Of a stretch of DNA of 58,004 nt, positions 50,296 to 58,004 are shown piece after piece. The first letter of the stretch is position 1; each line of letters opens with the position of its first letter. The DNA lies in contig NZ_JOFT01000047.1 of NCBI RefSeq assembly GCF_000725805.1, forward strand, positions 1 to 58,004, given 5' to 3'. A program made the position numbers and the translations under genes. Source of the stretch: Streptomyces xanthophaeus. GTDB taxonomy: Bacteria > Actinomycetota > Actinomycetes > Streptomycetales > Streptomycetaceae. Below the pieces are notes generated by a model, which saw only the letters and a program-made list of their open reading frames with translations, searched no databases and was not told the DNA's origin.

Positions 50296-50478
50296 ATGTC
50301 GGCACCAGCAGGAGCACACCGCGACCCCCGGCCGTCCGCCGTGTCGATGCGGGCGCTGCTCGCCGCCGGCCTCGCCGCCACCGCGGTGTCCACGCCGCCC
50401 GCGAACCATCGCGCGCCCGGCGACGACGAGGCCGCCGAGGACATGGAACAGGCCGCTCCGGAGTCCGAAGCGGCCTGA
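50296..50478 (+). CDS. 60-aa small protein, unknown
   Basis: 60 aa from ATG at 50296 with a perfect RBS AGGAGG (50286-50291). No family recognised. A basic N-terminus, a weakly hydrophobic stretch (MRALLAAGLAATAVS) and an acidic Glu/Asp/Ala tail (DDEAAEDMEQAAPESEAA). It could be a small exported or membrane-associated peptide. It follows the iron-box-like palindrome and converges on the transpeptidase-like gene. Supported by RBS and position, not by homology. Confidence 0.6.
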   Translation: MSAPAGAHRDPRPSAVSMRALLAAGLAATAVSTPPANHRAPGDDEAAEDMEQAAPESEAA

Positions 50479-50534
50479 GGCGGTACGAGCCGGCCTGCTT
50501 GCCGGGTACCGCGTACGGGTGAAGTGCGGGCCCG

Positions 50535-51092
50535 TCAGGGAACGACGACGACCTTCGCGTTGATCGTGGCGAAGGCCCACATCGCGTCACCGTCCGCGCG
50601 CGACATCCGGATGCCGCCCGTCTTCTTGGACGGGTCCGGCTCCGGCATCGCCCCGTCCACGCGGGCACTGAAGCCCACCGCGACGCCGTCCGGGCTGGCG
50701 AACCGTACGACGTGCTCGATCGGCACCCCGTCCGATCCGGTGACCGCACCCGAGCGCGAGGTGACCAGGTAGCTGCCCGCCTTCGGGTGCACCGTGCTCG
50801 GCACCACCGTGAAGGACTTGGGCTCCTGCCCCGCCTCTCCCACCAGCCACACCCGCTTCTGGCTCACGGAGTACACGACGCGCACCCCGGTGCCCGACTC
50901 GGCCGGCAGGGCCGCGGGCTTCGCCGGGTCCTGCTTCACGGGCGCCTGGTCCTGCGCGGGCGCCGGATCCTGCGCGGCCGCCTTCGGGGGAGGCGTGGGG
51001 GCGGTCGCCGAGGCCTGGTAGCCGAGGAAGGCCACGGCGGCGATTGCCGCGGCGGTGAGCCCGGCCACGATTCCCGAGCTGCTGCGTGCCAC
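50535..51092 (-). CDS. Degenerate L,D-transpeptidase-like secreted protein
   Basis: 185 aa from GTG at 51092 with GGAGGGTGGAG upstream. An N-terminal signal/anchor helix (GIVAGLTAAAIAAVAFLGY), a Pro/Ala/Gln linker, then a YkuD-like fold (VRVVYSVSQKRVWLVGEAG...). Where active enzymes have S-x-GC-x-R, this one has KTGGIRMSRADGDAMW, with Gly for the catalytic Cys. The preceding His also seems absent (VGFSARVD). Probably not a transpeptidase; it may bind peptidoglycan or regulate. Divergent from tsaB. Confidence 0.7.
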   Translation of the reverse strand: MARSSSGIVAGLTAAAIAAVAFLGYQASATAPTPPPKAAAQDPAPAQDQAPVKQDPAKPAALPAESGTGVRVVYSVSQKRVWLVGEAGQEPKSFTVVPSTVHPKAGSYLVTSRSGAVTGSDGVPIEHVVRFASPDGVAVGFSARVDGAMPEPDPSKKTGGIRMSRADGDAMWAFATINAKVVVVP

Positions 51093-51201
51093 CTTGCTCC
51101 ACCCTCCGCGCTGAACCGGCTGCTGCCTTGTCGACCTCGATCGAAAGGTAGCAGCCGGGGTGCCCGGTGCCCGGCCGCAAGGCCCCCGCTGCCGGGAGTC
51201 G

Positions 51202-51207
51202 TAGGCT
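51202..51207 (+). promoter_or_regulatory. -10 box of a probably leaderless tsaB transcript
   Basis: TAGGCT ends 6 nt before the tsaB GTG at 51214. No good -35 was identified. The spacing implies a leaderless mRNA, a common Streptomyces arrangement. Confidence 0.5.
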
Positions 51208-51213
51208 GTTCGC

Positions 51214-51876
51214 GTGCTCCTGCTCGCTGTAGATACCGCCACGCCCGCCGTCACCGTCGCCCTGCACGACGGCGAGTCCGTCCTCGCCGAGTCGAACCAG
51301 GTCGACGCCCGCCGCCACGGGGAGCTGCTGCTGCCCTCCGTCGACAAGGTGCTCGCCGAGGCCGGGCTGAAGCTCGACGCCCTCACCGGCATCGTCGTAG
51401 GAGTCGGCCCCGGCCCCTACACCGGGCTGCGCGTCGGCCTCGTCACCGCCTCCACCTTCGCCGCCGTGCTCGGCGTACCCGTGCACGGCCTGTGCACCCT
51501 GGACGGCCTCGCGTACGCCGCGGGGGCCGCCGGGATCGAGGGCCCCTTCACCGTGGCCACCGACGCACGGCGCAAGGAGGTCTACTGGGCCCGGTACGAG
51601 GACCCGCTCACCCGCGTCGGCGAACCCGCCGTGGACCGCCCGGCCGACATCGCCGACCGGGTCGCGGGCGTGCCCGCGGTGGGCCAGGGCGCCCGCCTGT
51701 ACCCGGAGGTCTTCACGGACGCGCGGGACCCCGAGCACCAGTCGGCCGCCGCCCTCGCGGGCCTGGCCGCGCAGCGGCTCGCCGCCGGGCTCCCCTTCCT
51801 GCCCCCCACCCCGCTGTACCTGCGCAGGCCCGACGCCCAGGTGCCCAAGAACTACAAGGTGGTCACCCCCAAGTGA
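51214..51876 (+). CDS. tsaB: tRNA threonylcarbamoyladenosine synthesis protein TsaB
   Basis: 220 aa from GTG at 51214 (LLLAVDTATPAVTVALHDG). An ASKHA-fold partner that activates TsaD in t6A37 formation. The segment GIVVGVGPGPYTGLRVGL is diagnostic. It heads tsaB-rimI-tsaD; rimI begins 14 bp after its stop, or overlaps it by 4 bp if the upstream GTG is used. Confidence 0.96.
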   Translation: MLLLAVDTATPAVTVALHDGESVLAESNQVDARRHGELLLPSVDKVLAEAGLKLDALTGIVVGVGPGPYTGLRVGLVTASTFAAVLGVPVHGLCTLDGLAYAAGAAGIEGPFTVATDARRKEVYWARYEDPLTRVGEPAVDRPADIADRVAGVPAVGQGARLYPEVFTDARDPEHQSAAALAGLAAQRLAAGLPFLPPTPLYLRRPDAQVPKNYKVVTPK

Positions 51877-51890
51877 CTCCAGGGACCCCA

Positions 51891-52400
51891 GTGACCCAGG
51901 TGAGCACGGTGCTGCGCGAGATGCGCTGGTGGGACATCGAGCCGGTGCTGGAACTGGAGCACGAACTCTTCCCCGAGGACGCCTGGTCGGCGGGGATGTT
52001 CTGGTCCGAGCTGGCCCGCTCCCGCGGCCCGCACGCCACCCGCCGCTACGTGGTCGCCGAGGACGGCGCAGGCCGGCTGGTGGGCTACGCCGGACTCGCC
52101 GCCGCCGGTGACCTCGCCGACGTACAGACCATCGCGGCCGCCCGCGACCAGTGGGGGACCGGGCTCGGCGCCCGCCTGCTGACCGACCTGCTGCGCGCCG
52201 CCACCGCCTTCGAATGCGCCGAGGTGCTGCTGGAGGTACGGGTGGACAACACCCGGGCCCAGAAGCTCTACGAGCGTTTCGGCTTCGAGCCCATCGGCTT
52301 CCGGCGGGGCTACTACCAGCCCGGCAACGTCGACGCGCTCGTCATGCGACTGACCGACCCCGCACAAGCAAGAACTGAGAGCAGTGAGAGCAATGGCTGA
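51891..52400 (+). CDS. rimI: Ribosomal-protein-S18-alanine N-acetyltransferase-like GNAT
   Basis: 169 aa from GTG at 51891 with AGGGA upstream; the in-frame GTG at 51873 overlaps the tsaB stop and is possible. GNAT fold: [26 protein letters not shown], acetyl-CoA-binding [17 protein letters not shown], and [17 protein letters not shown]. RimI acetylates S18 in E. coli; the position between tsaB and tsaD matches. The stop overlaps tsaD. Confidence 0.92.
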   Translation: MTQVSTVLREMRWWDIEPVLELEHELFPEDAWSAGMFWSELARSRGPHATRRYVVAEDGAGRLVGYAGLAAAGDLADVQTIAAARDQWGTGLGARLLTDLLRAATAFECAEVLLEVRVDNTRAQKLYERFGFEPIGFRRGYYQPGNVDALVMRLTDPAQARTESSESNG

Positions 52401-53544
52401 CGAACCGCTCGTCCTCGGCATCGAGACGTCCTGCGACGAGACCGGCGTCGGCGTCGTCCGGGGCACCACCCTGCTCGCGGACGCGATCGCCTCCAGCGTC
52501 GACGAGCACGCCCGCTTCGGCGGCGTCGTGCCCGAGGTCGCCTCCCGCGCCCACCTGGAGGCGATGGTCCCGACCATCGAGCGCGCCCTGAAGGAGGCCG
52601 GGGTCAGCGCCCGCGACCTCGACGGGATCGCGGTCACGGCCGGGCCCGGACTCGCCGGCGCCCTGCTGGTCGGCGTCTCCGCCGCCAAGGCGTACGCGTA
52701 CGCCCTCGGCAAGCCGCTCTACGGGGTGAACCACCTCGCCTCGCACATCTGCGTGGACCAGCTGGAACACGGGCCGCTGCCGGAGCCGACCATGGCCCTG
52801 CTGGTGTCCGGCGGGCACTCCTCGCTGCTGCTGGCCCCCGACATCACCTCCGACGTACGGCCGCTCGGCGCGACCATCGACGACGCGGCCGGCGAGGCCT
52901 TCGACAAGATCGCCCGGGTGCTCCAGCTGGGCTTCCCCGGCGGCCCGGTCATCGACCGGCTCGCGCGCGAGGGCGACCCGAAGGCGATCAACTTCCCGCG
53001 CGGGCTGACGGGACCGCGCGACGCGGCGTACGACTTCTCCTTCTCCGGCCTGAAGACCGCAGTGGCCCGCTGGATCGAGGCCAAGCGGAAGGCGGGCGAG
53101 GAGGTGCCGGTGCGCGACGTGGCCGCGTCCTTCCAGGAGGCCGTGGTCGACGTGCTGACCCGCAAGGCGATCCGGGCGTGCAAGGACGAGGGCGTCGACC
53201 ACCTCATGATCGGCGGCGGCGTGGCGGCCAACTCCCGGCTGCGCTCCCTCGCACAGGAGCGCTGCGACGCCGCGGGGATCGTCCTGCGGGTGCCGCGGCC
53301 GAAGCTGTGCACGGACAACGGCGCCATGGTGGCGGCGCTGGGCGCCGAGATGGTCAAGCGGAACCGGCCGGCCTCCGACTGGGACCTGTCCGCGGACTCC
53401 TCGCTGCCGGTCACCGACCCGCACGTACCGGGCAACGGTCACTCCCACGGCGAGGGCCACGGCCATGCGCACGGCCACGGCCACGGCCACAGTCACGACC
53501 ATGACCACGTGCACGAGCTGAGCAAGGACAACCTGTACTCGTGA
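52393..53544 (+). CDS. tsaD: tRNA N6-adenosine threonylcarbamoyltransferase TsaD with His-rich tail
   Basis: 383 aa from ATG at 52393 (GTG at 52384 possible). TsaD transfers the threonylcarbamoyl group to A37 of ANN-decoding tRNAs. Metal ligands H114 and H118 (NHLASHIC) and the ASKHA motifs ([18 protein letters not shown]) are intact. Residues 342-383 are an unusual tail with 13 His in H-G/H-D alternation, ending ELSKDNLYS. The family core ends near 340. The tail may bind nickel, zinc or copper. Its stop overlaps the next gene by 4 bp. Confidence 0.96.
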   Translation: MADEPLVLGIETSCDETGVGVVRGTTLLADAIASSVDEHARFGGVVPEVASRAHLEAMVPTIERALKEAGVSARDLDGIAVTAGPGLAGALLVGVSAAKAYAYALGKPLYGVNHLASHICVDQLEHGPLPEPTMALLVSGGHSSLLLAPDITSDVRPLGATIDDAAGEAFDKIARVLQLGFPGGPVIDRLAREGDPKAINFPRGLTGPRDAAYDFSFSGLKTAVARWIEAKRKAGEEVPVRDVAASFQEAVVDVLTRKAIRACKDEGVDHLMIGGGVAANSRLRSLAQERCDAAGIVLRVPRPKLCTDNGAMVAALGAEMVKRNRPASDWDLSADSSLPVTDPHVPGNGHSHGEGHGHAHGHGHGHSHDHDHVHELSKDNLYS

Positions 53545-53813
53545 GCACCGTCGCGCTGATGTGGGAAGCCCGGGCCGCGGACGGCCGGGGCAACGAACTG
53601 CTGGAGTGGGCCCGCGCCCAGGTCCTCGCCCGGGAGCCGGTGCGCCGCGAGGTGTTCCGGGCCCCGCAGGACCGGGTGCTCGTGATCACCTGGTGGGAGG
53701 CGGCCGAGGGCGTGGCGGCGGAGCTGCCCGAACTCCCGGAGCCCGCACCCGACTTGATCACGCGGGCGGTGCACCGCTGGCGGTTCGAGTCGGTGGGGGT
53801 GGACGGGGGCTGA
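53541..53813 (+). CDS. Small unknown protein downstream of tsaD
   Basis: 90 aa from GTG at 53541, overlapping the tsaD stop (GTGA). Two beta-alpha units ([28 protein letters not shown]... [14 protein letters not shown]) suggest a ferredoxin-like fold similar to ABM-type monooxygenases, by eye only. No catalytic residues could be picked out. Its coupling to tsaD implies co-expression, not necessarily a shared role. Confidence 0.7.
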   Translation: MSTVALMWEARAADGRGNELLEWARAQVLAREPVRREVFRAPQDRVLVITWWEAAEGVAAELPELPEPAPDLITRAVHRWRFESVGVDGG

Positions 53814-53882
53814 CCGCCCCGGCCCTCGCACACCCTCCTCGTGGGGGACTCGAGTGCGCCTTGACCCGGTGAGGCTATCGTC

Positions 53883-54524
53883 ATGGACATGCCTCGTCGT
53901 GACCTGCCGCCCCCGCCGCCCCCCGCGCACCTGCGCGCCTGGCTCGACGAGAGCGCCATGCGCGCCGACCGCGCCCGCTTCCTGCAAGACCTCGGTCAAC
54001 GCAGCTTGAGCATCGGCCGGTTGCTGCTGCTCTGGTCCGTCTCCGCGGTCTTCGCGCTCGGCTGGTCCTTCGTCGGCATGGCCCTGATGGCCTTCGAGGC
54101 GGGCGACCCCGTCTCCTTCCTCCTCGGCGTCGTCTTCATCGCCCTCGGCGCAGGCGTACTGATCCCCGCGGCCTTCTGGTTCGCCTGGGGCGCCCGCCGC
54201 GACCGCCAGGTCCGCAGGCTGCTCTGCGCCTGGGCCGAGGCCGACCGGGACCCGGTCGCCGACCGCCGGGTGCGCGCGCCAGGACGGAGCCTGACCTGGC
54301 TGCTGGCCTCGTTCCTGCTGGGCATGACCGGCCTGTGGCTGACCTTCGGCGTCGCGGGCTCCGCCCGGCCGGGCCAGGACACGTACGGCGAAGTCGCCTA
54401 CTTCATGGGCCTCGGCATGATCCTGTGGATCACCGGGCTCCTGGGCCTCGGCAAGGCGGGGGCGCACTACCGCTGGGCCGTGCGCGCCTTCGGCTCCCCG
54501 GCCCGGGCGGACGGGCAGGCCTGA
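53883..54524 (+). CDS. Membrane protein with four predicted helices, unknown
   Basis: 213 aa from ATG at 53883. A Pro-rich start, an amphipathic region, then four hydrophobic helices in two pairs (LLLLWSVSAVFALGWSFVGMALM; SFLLGVVFIALGAGVLIPAAFWFAW; LTWLLASFLLGMTGLWLTFGV; YFMGLGMILWITGLLGLGKAG). No family recognised. It converges on the methyltransferase gene (12-bp gap). Confidence 0.75.
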   Translation: MDMPRRDLPPPPPPAHLRAWLDESAMRADRARFLQDLGQRSLSIGRLLLLWSVSAVFALGWSFVGMALMAFEAGDPVSFLLGVVFIALGAGVLIPAAFWFAWGARRDRQVRRLLCAWAEADRDPVADRRVRAPGRSLTWLLASFLLGMTGLWLTFGVAGSARPGQDTYGEVAYFMGLGMILWITGLLGLGKAGAHYRWAVRAFGSPARADGQA

Positions 54525-54536
54525 GCCTGACCCGGC

Positions 54537-55718
54537 TCAGGCCGGGGGCGACACCGGGAAGCCGATCAGCATCGACGGGGCCCCCGCCACCCGGGTCAGG
54601 AAGACGGTCGCCGAGTTCGGCCCCTGCGGCTTCACCTTCTTGCGCAGCTCCTCCGGCTCGACCGCCGACCCGCGCTTCTTCACCGTCAGGACGCCGACCC
54701 CGCGCTCGCGCAGCAGCGCCTTCAGCTTCTTCAGGCCGAAGGGCAGCACGTCGGTGATCTCGTACGAGGTCGCGTACGGCGTCGCGCGCAGCTCGTCGGC
54801 GGTCACGTAGGCGATGGTCGGGTCGATCAGCCGGCCGCCCAACTGCTCGGCGACCTCCGCCACCAGGTGCGCACGGATCACCGCACCGTCCGGCTCGTAC
54901 AGGTAGCGGCCGACCGGCCCGGCCTCCGGATCGGGCAGCGGCGCGGAGGTCTCCAGGGCGCGCGGACCGGGCAGCAGCGTGGCGCGCACCGTGCCGGGCG
55001 CGGTGCCGAACCAGAGCACGGCCTCCTTCACGTCCCCCTGGTCGGAGATCCACTCCGCCTCGGCCTCCGCGGGGACGGCCTCGTGCGGGATACCCGGGGC
55101 GATCTTGACGGCCGCGTACTTCGCCGCGCGGGCGGTGGCGACGGCCCACGACAGGGGCGGCGAGTAGGACTCCGGGTCGAAGATCCGGCCGCGCCCCCCG
55201 CGCCGGGCCGGGTCGATGAAGACGGCGTCGTACGAGGACACGTCCACCTCCGTCACGTCCGCCTCCCGGACCTCGATCAGGTCCGCCAGGCCCAGGGCCT
55301 CGGCATTGGCCCGCGCGACGGCGACGGTCAGCGGGTCGTGGTCCACGGCCAGCACGCGGATGCCGAGCCGGGCCAGGGCGAGGGCGTCCCCGCCGATGCC
55401 GCAGCACAGGTCCGCGAGGCTGCGCACGCCGAGGGCCGCGAGCCGCTCGGCGCGGTACGAGGCCACCGACGCCCGGGTGGCCATCTCGCCGCCGCCGGAG
55501 GTGAAGTACATCCGGAAGGCGTCCTCGGCGCCGAACTTCGCCACCGCCCGCTGCCGCAGCCGGGCCTGCCCGAGCGCGGCGGAGACCAGGCCTGCGGGGT
55601 GCTCGCGGCGCAGCCGGGTGGCGACGGCCAGCTCCTGGGCGGGGTCGTAGTCGCGGAGCGAGTCGAGGAGGGAGCGGCCCTCCGGGGTGAGGAGGGCGGC
55701 GAAGTCTTCGGGGGTCAC
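54537..55718 (-). CDS. Class I SAM-dependent methyltransferase (THUMP-like C-terminal domain)
   Basis: 393 aa from GTG at 55718. SAM-binding motif LADLCCGIGGDALALARLGIRVLAVDHDP; the YDAVFIDPARR segment recalls RNA methyltransferases. The C-terminal ~100 residues (ITDVLPFGLKKLKALLRERGVGVLTVKKRGSAVEPEELRKKV) resemble the THUMP-like domain. An RNA substrate is likely but unproven. Divergent from the deacetylase genes, with a 120-bp gap. Confidence 0.88.
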   Translation of the reverse strand: MTPEDFAALLTPEGRSLLDSLRDYDPAQELAVATRLRREHPAGLVSAALGQARLRQRAVAKFGAEDAFRMYFTSGGGEMATRASVASYRAERLAALGVRSLADLCCGIGGDALALARLGIRVLAVDHDPLTVAVARANAEALGLADLIEVREADVTEVDVSSYDAVFIDPARRGGRGRIFDPESYSPPLSWAVATARAAKYAAVKIAPGIPHEAVPAEAEAEWISDQGDVKEAVLWFGTAPGTVRATLLPGPRALETSAPLPDPEAGPVGRYLYEPDGAVIRAHLVAEVAEQLGGRLIDPTIAYVTADELRATPYATSYEITDVLPFGLKKLKALLRERGVGVLTVKKRGSAVEPEELRKKVKPQGPNSATVFLTRVAGAPSMLIGFPVSPPA

Positions 55719-55838
55719 GGTTCCATTGTCGGCGACGGGCCGGCCGGGTGAGCCGCTGTGGGCCAGCCGGAGGAAGGTGGGCGCCCGCGCGCGGTGTCTT
55801 CCGGGGAGTCGGCGCGTCCGGTGCCAGGATGCGCAGCT

Positions 55839-56786
55839 ATGCAGCTAGTCCGACAAACGGAAGATAAGACGCAACTGGGTCACCGGCGTGCGGCGCGTCC
55901 GCGCGGCCGGTTCGGGGTGGCGCTCGCCGCGGTGCTGGTGGCCGCCCTCGGTACGGCGTGCAGCTCCGCGGAGTCCGGAGCGCCGGACAAGGCCGAGAAG
56001 GCCAAGACCGGCAAGGGCGCGGAAGCGGCGGCCGGGGCCCTCAGCCAGGCCGAACGGCTGAAGGCGGCCCAGCAGGCGCGCATCGCCGCCGCCAAGAAGT
56101 GGGGCCTGGCCAAGCCGCCGCTGACCGCTCCGGCGGCCCCCAAGGAGAAGCCGGAGATCACCACCCGCGACGGCTTCGAGGTGGAGGACGGCGACGAACT
56201 GCCGCCGGTCTTCACCACGGTCCCCACGGAGGACAAGGTCGTCTTCCTCACGATCGACGACGGGGCCGAGAAGGACCCCGAGTTCGTGAAGATGATGCAG
56301 GAGCTGAAGATCCCCTACACGGCCTTCCTCAGCGACTACCTGGTCCGGGACAACTACGCGTACTTCAAGGAGATGCAGGCCGCCGGCGTCGTCCTGAACA
56401 ACCACACGCTCAACCACCGCTACATGCCGGCGCTGTCGTACGAGAAGCAGCGCCAGGAGATCTGCGGCCAGCAGGACACGATCCAGAAGACGTTCGGCAA
56501 GCGGCCCACGCTCTTCCGCCCGCCGTACGGCAACTACAACCAGGACACGCTGCTCGCGGCCAAGTCCTGCGGCATCAAGGCGGTCCCGCTGTGGAACGCC
56601 GAGGCCTTCACGAACCGGATGGACTACCGGGAGTGGGACCGCGACCTGCACCCCGGTGACATCATCCTCACGCACTTCCGGGGGCGCGAGGACTGGAAGG
56701 GCACCATGCCTGACATGATCCGTCACATGATGAAGACCGTCACGGACAAGGGGTATGCCGTGGCTCGCCTGGAGGACTATCTGTGA
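55839..56786 (+). CDS. Lipoprotein polysaccharide deacetylase (NodB/CE4)
   Basis: 315 aa from ATG at 55839. Lipobox ALGTAC (Cys41) after an Arg-rich signal peptide. CE4 motifs: D140/D141 (FLTIDDGAEKD), zinc pair H189 and H193 (NHTLNH), RPPYGNYN, and ILTH near 279. All key residues are present, so an active surface deacetylase, perhaps on peptidoglycan or chitin-like glycan, is expected. Motif 1 has Ile for the usual Phe (TIDDG). Its TGA overlaps the paralogue's GTG. Confidence 0.9.
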   Translation: MQLVRQTEDKTQLGHRRAARPRGRFGVALAAVLVAALGTACSSAESGAPDKAEKAKTGKGAEAAAGALSQAERLKAAQQARIAAAKKWGLAKPPLTAPAAPKEKPEITTRDGFEVEDGDELPPVFTTVPTEDKVVFLTIDDGAEKDPEFVKMMQELKIPYTAFLSDYLVRDNYAYFKEMQAAGVVLNNHTLNHRYMPALSYEKQRQEICGQQDTIQKTFGKRPTLFRPPYGNYNQDTLLAAKSCGIKAVPLWNAEAFTNRMDYREWDRDLHPGDIILTHFRGREDWKGTMPDMIRHMMKTVTDKGYAVARLEDYL

Positions 56787-57670
56787 AGTACGCGCGCCGG
56801 TTGGTAGCCGGAACGCTGGCAGCCGGCGCGCTCGCGCTCTCCCTGGCGGGGTGCGGGGAAAGCGTGGAACCCATCGAGCGGCTCGGCCGCAAGGCCACCC
56901 AGGACCCGCCTGCCACCGCCACCCCGTCGCCGGCCGCACCGTCGGCCACAGGGAGTGGGGCGGCGGGCGGTGCCTCGGACGAGGCGTACAAGAAGTGGGG
57001 CCTGACGGCCCCCGTCCGGTACGCGCCGAAGCCCGCCCAGAAGCCGGCGCTCCCGAAGGCCGACCCGGGCAAGGTCCCGGTCGTGGACCGAATACCCATG
57101 CCGGCCGGGGAGAAAATAGTCTTCCTGACCTTCGACGACGGCGCGGAGAAGGACCCCGAGTTCTTGAAGATGGCCGCCGACCTCAAGCTGCCGATCAGCA
57201 TGTTCCTGACGGACAGCGTGGCGGCCTCGGACTACGGGCACTTCGAGAAGCTCCGCGACAACGGCTCGGCGAGCACGGTCCACAACCACACGCTGACCCA
57301 CAAGAACCTGCGCACGCTGCCCTTCGCGGCGCAGAAGCACGAGATATGCGGCCAGCAGGAGCGCCTGGAGAAGCGCTTCGGCCAGCGGCCGCCGTTCCTC
57401 CGCCCGCCCTTCGGCAACTACAACGACGACACCCTCCGGGCCGCCTCGGAGTGCGGAGTCTCGTCCGTGGTCCTGTGGCGCGTGTCGATGCAGATCAACA
57501 ACTTCCAGTACGCCGAGGGCTCCGCCCTCAAGCCGGGCGACATCATCCTGGCCCACTTCAGGGGCCCGTCGGAGCTCAAGGGCTCGACGGAGGTCCAGAT
57601 GACGACCCGCATGCTGCAACGCATCCAGGAGCAGGGCTACAGCATCGGGCGCTTGGAGGACTACTTGTAG
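56783..57670 (+). CDS. Lipoprotein polysaccharide deacetylase, tandem paralogue
   Basis: 295 aa from GTG at 56783, 4-bp overlap with its paralogue. Lipobox LAGC (Cys24). CE4 motifs D118/D119 (FLTFDDGAEKD), H169 and H173 (NHTLTH), RPPFGNYN, ILAHFRG. The two share KKWGL, EICGQQ and the C-terminal GRLEDYL/ARLEDYL pattern, so a tandem duplication is clear. The diverged linkers suggest separate placement or partners. Confidence 0.9.
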   Translation: MKYARRLVAGTLAAGALALSLAGCGESVEPIERLGRKATQDPPATATPSPAAPSATGSGAAGGASDEAYKKWGLTAPVRYAPKPAQKPALPKADPGKVPVVDRIPMPAGEKIVFLTFDDGAEKDPEFLKMAADLKLPISMFLTDSVAASDYGHFEKLRDNGSASTVHNHTLTHKNLRTLPFAAQKHEICGQQERLEKRFGQRPPFLRPPFGNYNDDTLRAASECGVSSVVLWRVSMQINNFQYAEGSALKPGDIILAHFRGPSELKGSTEVQMTTRMLQRIQEQGYSIGRLEDYL

Positions 57671-57953
57671 GGCGGCGGGGGCGGGGGGGGGCTTTGTGGC
57701 GGTGGGGCGGTATCAGAGATGTCTTGGGGGATTCCCGTCAGTCCCAGGGTCCTTCCGTGCCGGGCCGGGCCCTCAAGGGCGCTCCTTCGTCGTCGGGAAG
57801 CCCCCAAAGGAACGGTCTCCGGGGCAGCCATCTATAGACGGGGCATCAGGGCCCCGGCGGGCAAGGCTTGCGGAGAGCCGCTCGTAGCCCGGCCCCGGCC
57901 AGCAGCCCGGCGGGGCCGGTGGGCGCGTCTAATCGCTACGCGCTCCTCATTGC
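57671..57953. other. Intergenic region after the deacetylases
   Basis: No gene is supported in these 283 nt. It includes a G-rich run (57681-57690) and a 9-bp stem (57889-57897 and 57911-57919). That stem could terminate a minus-strand gene ending at 57954. Confidence 0.4.
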
Positions 57954-58004
57954 TCAGCGCCTGCGGCCCGTCTGGGGCTGGACATAGGCCTTCAAGCCGC
58001 CCAC
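57954..58004 (-). CDS. Possible C-terminal end of a minus-strand gene (partial)
   Basis: An open frame enters from the right edge on the minus strand and ends at TGA (57954-57956), with 16 residues visible (ending AYVQPQTGRRR). A hairpin lies just beyond the stop. Too short to name; support is weak. Confidence 0.3.
   Translation of the reverse strand: MGGLKAYVQPQTGRRR

Noticed and set aside
53438..53517. His-rich TsaD tail as a frameshift artefact
   Set aside because: The frame stays open to a normal stop that couples to the next gene by GTGA, and the tail ends in an ordinary sequence.

Overview
High-GC (about 70%), codon-biased DNA with frequent GTG starts, overlapping GTGA/TGATG junctions and Streptomyces-type ribosomal proteins. 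The gene order (rpsL-rpsG-fusA-tuf, the S10/spc/alpha ribosomal clusters, rplM-rpsI-glmM, glmS-acpS-nnrD-alr-tsaE-tsaB-rimI-tsaD) is that of a Streptomyces chromosome core. No tRNA, rRNA, CRISPR array, transposase or integrase was seen.

Left accessory region (1-7708, all minus strand): a Crp/Fnr-type regulator, then a tightly packed set of three genes: a small class III nucleotidyl-cyclase-like protein with a disordered tail, a degenerate STAND-like P-loop/helical-repeat protein, and a coiled-coil/proline-rich protein cut by the window edge. The cyclase-like and STAND-like proteins share an almost identical Gly-rich segment of about 30 residues (C-terminal in one, N-terminal in the other) in the arrangement expected of a bacterial amyloid-signalling (RHIM/BASS-like) effector-NLR pair. 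Three of these four genes carry an in-frame TTA codon, and a Crp-like palindrome lies upstream of the cyclase gene. This is the best candidate for an undescribed system. A YfhO-family membrane protein follows.

Core region (7966-38494): rpsL-rpsG-fusA-tuf1; a small glycosyltransferase/DUF2304/membrane-protein cluster; the S10, spc and alpha clusters from rpsJ to rplQ including secY, adk, map, infA, rpmJ and rpoA; then truA, an ABC-F ATPase, a GT87-like membrane glycosyltransferase, and rplM-rpsI. Promoters, structured leaders and intrinsic terminators separate the transcription units. The rpsL and rpsJ leaders share a 25-nt hairpin element.

Right region (38573-58004): cell-wall precursor genes (glmM, glmS, alr), coaA, DUF389, a lipoprotein, acpS, bifunctional nnrD, an alpha/beta hydrolase and the t6A tRNA-modification genes tsaE, tsaB and tsaD with rimI. 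A degenerate L,D-transpeptidase-like protein and a 60-aa ORF behind an iron-box-like palindrome interrupt this block. It ends with a small conserved-type protein, a membrane protein, a THUMP-like methyltransferase and two tandem lipoprotein polysaccharide deacetylases. Intergenic oddities include a 109-nt palindrome overlapping the nnrD start, inverted REP-like repeats before alr, and helically phased repeats before glmM.
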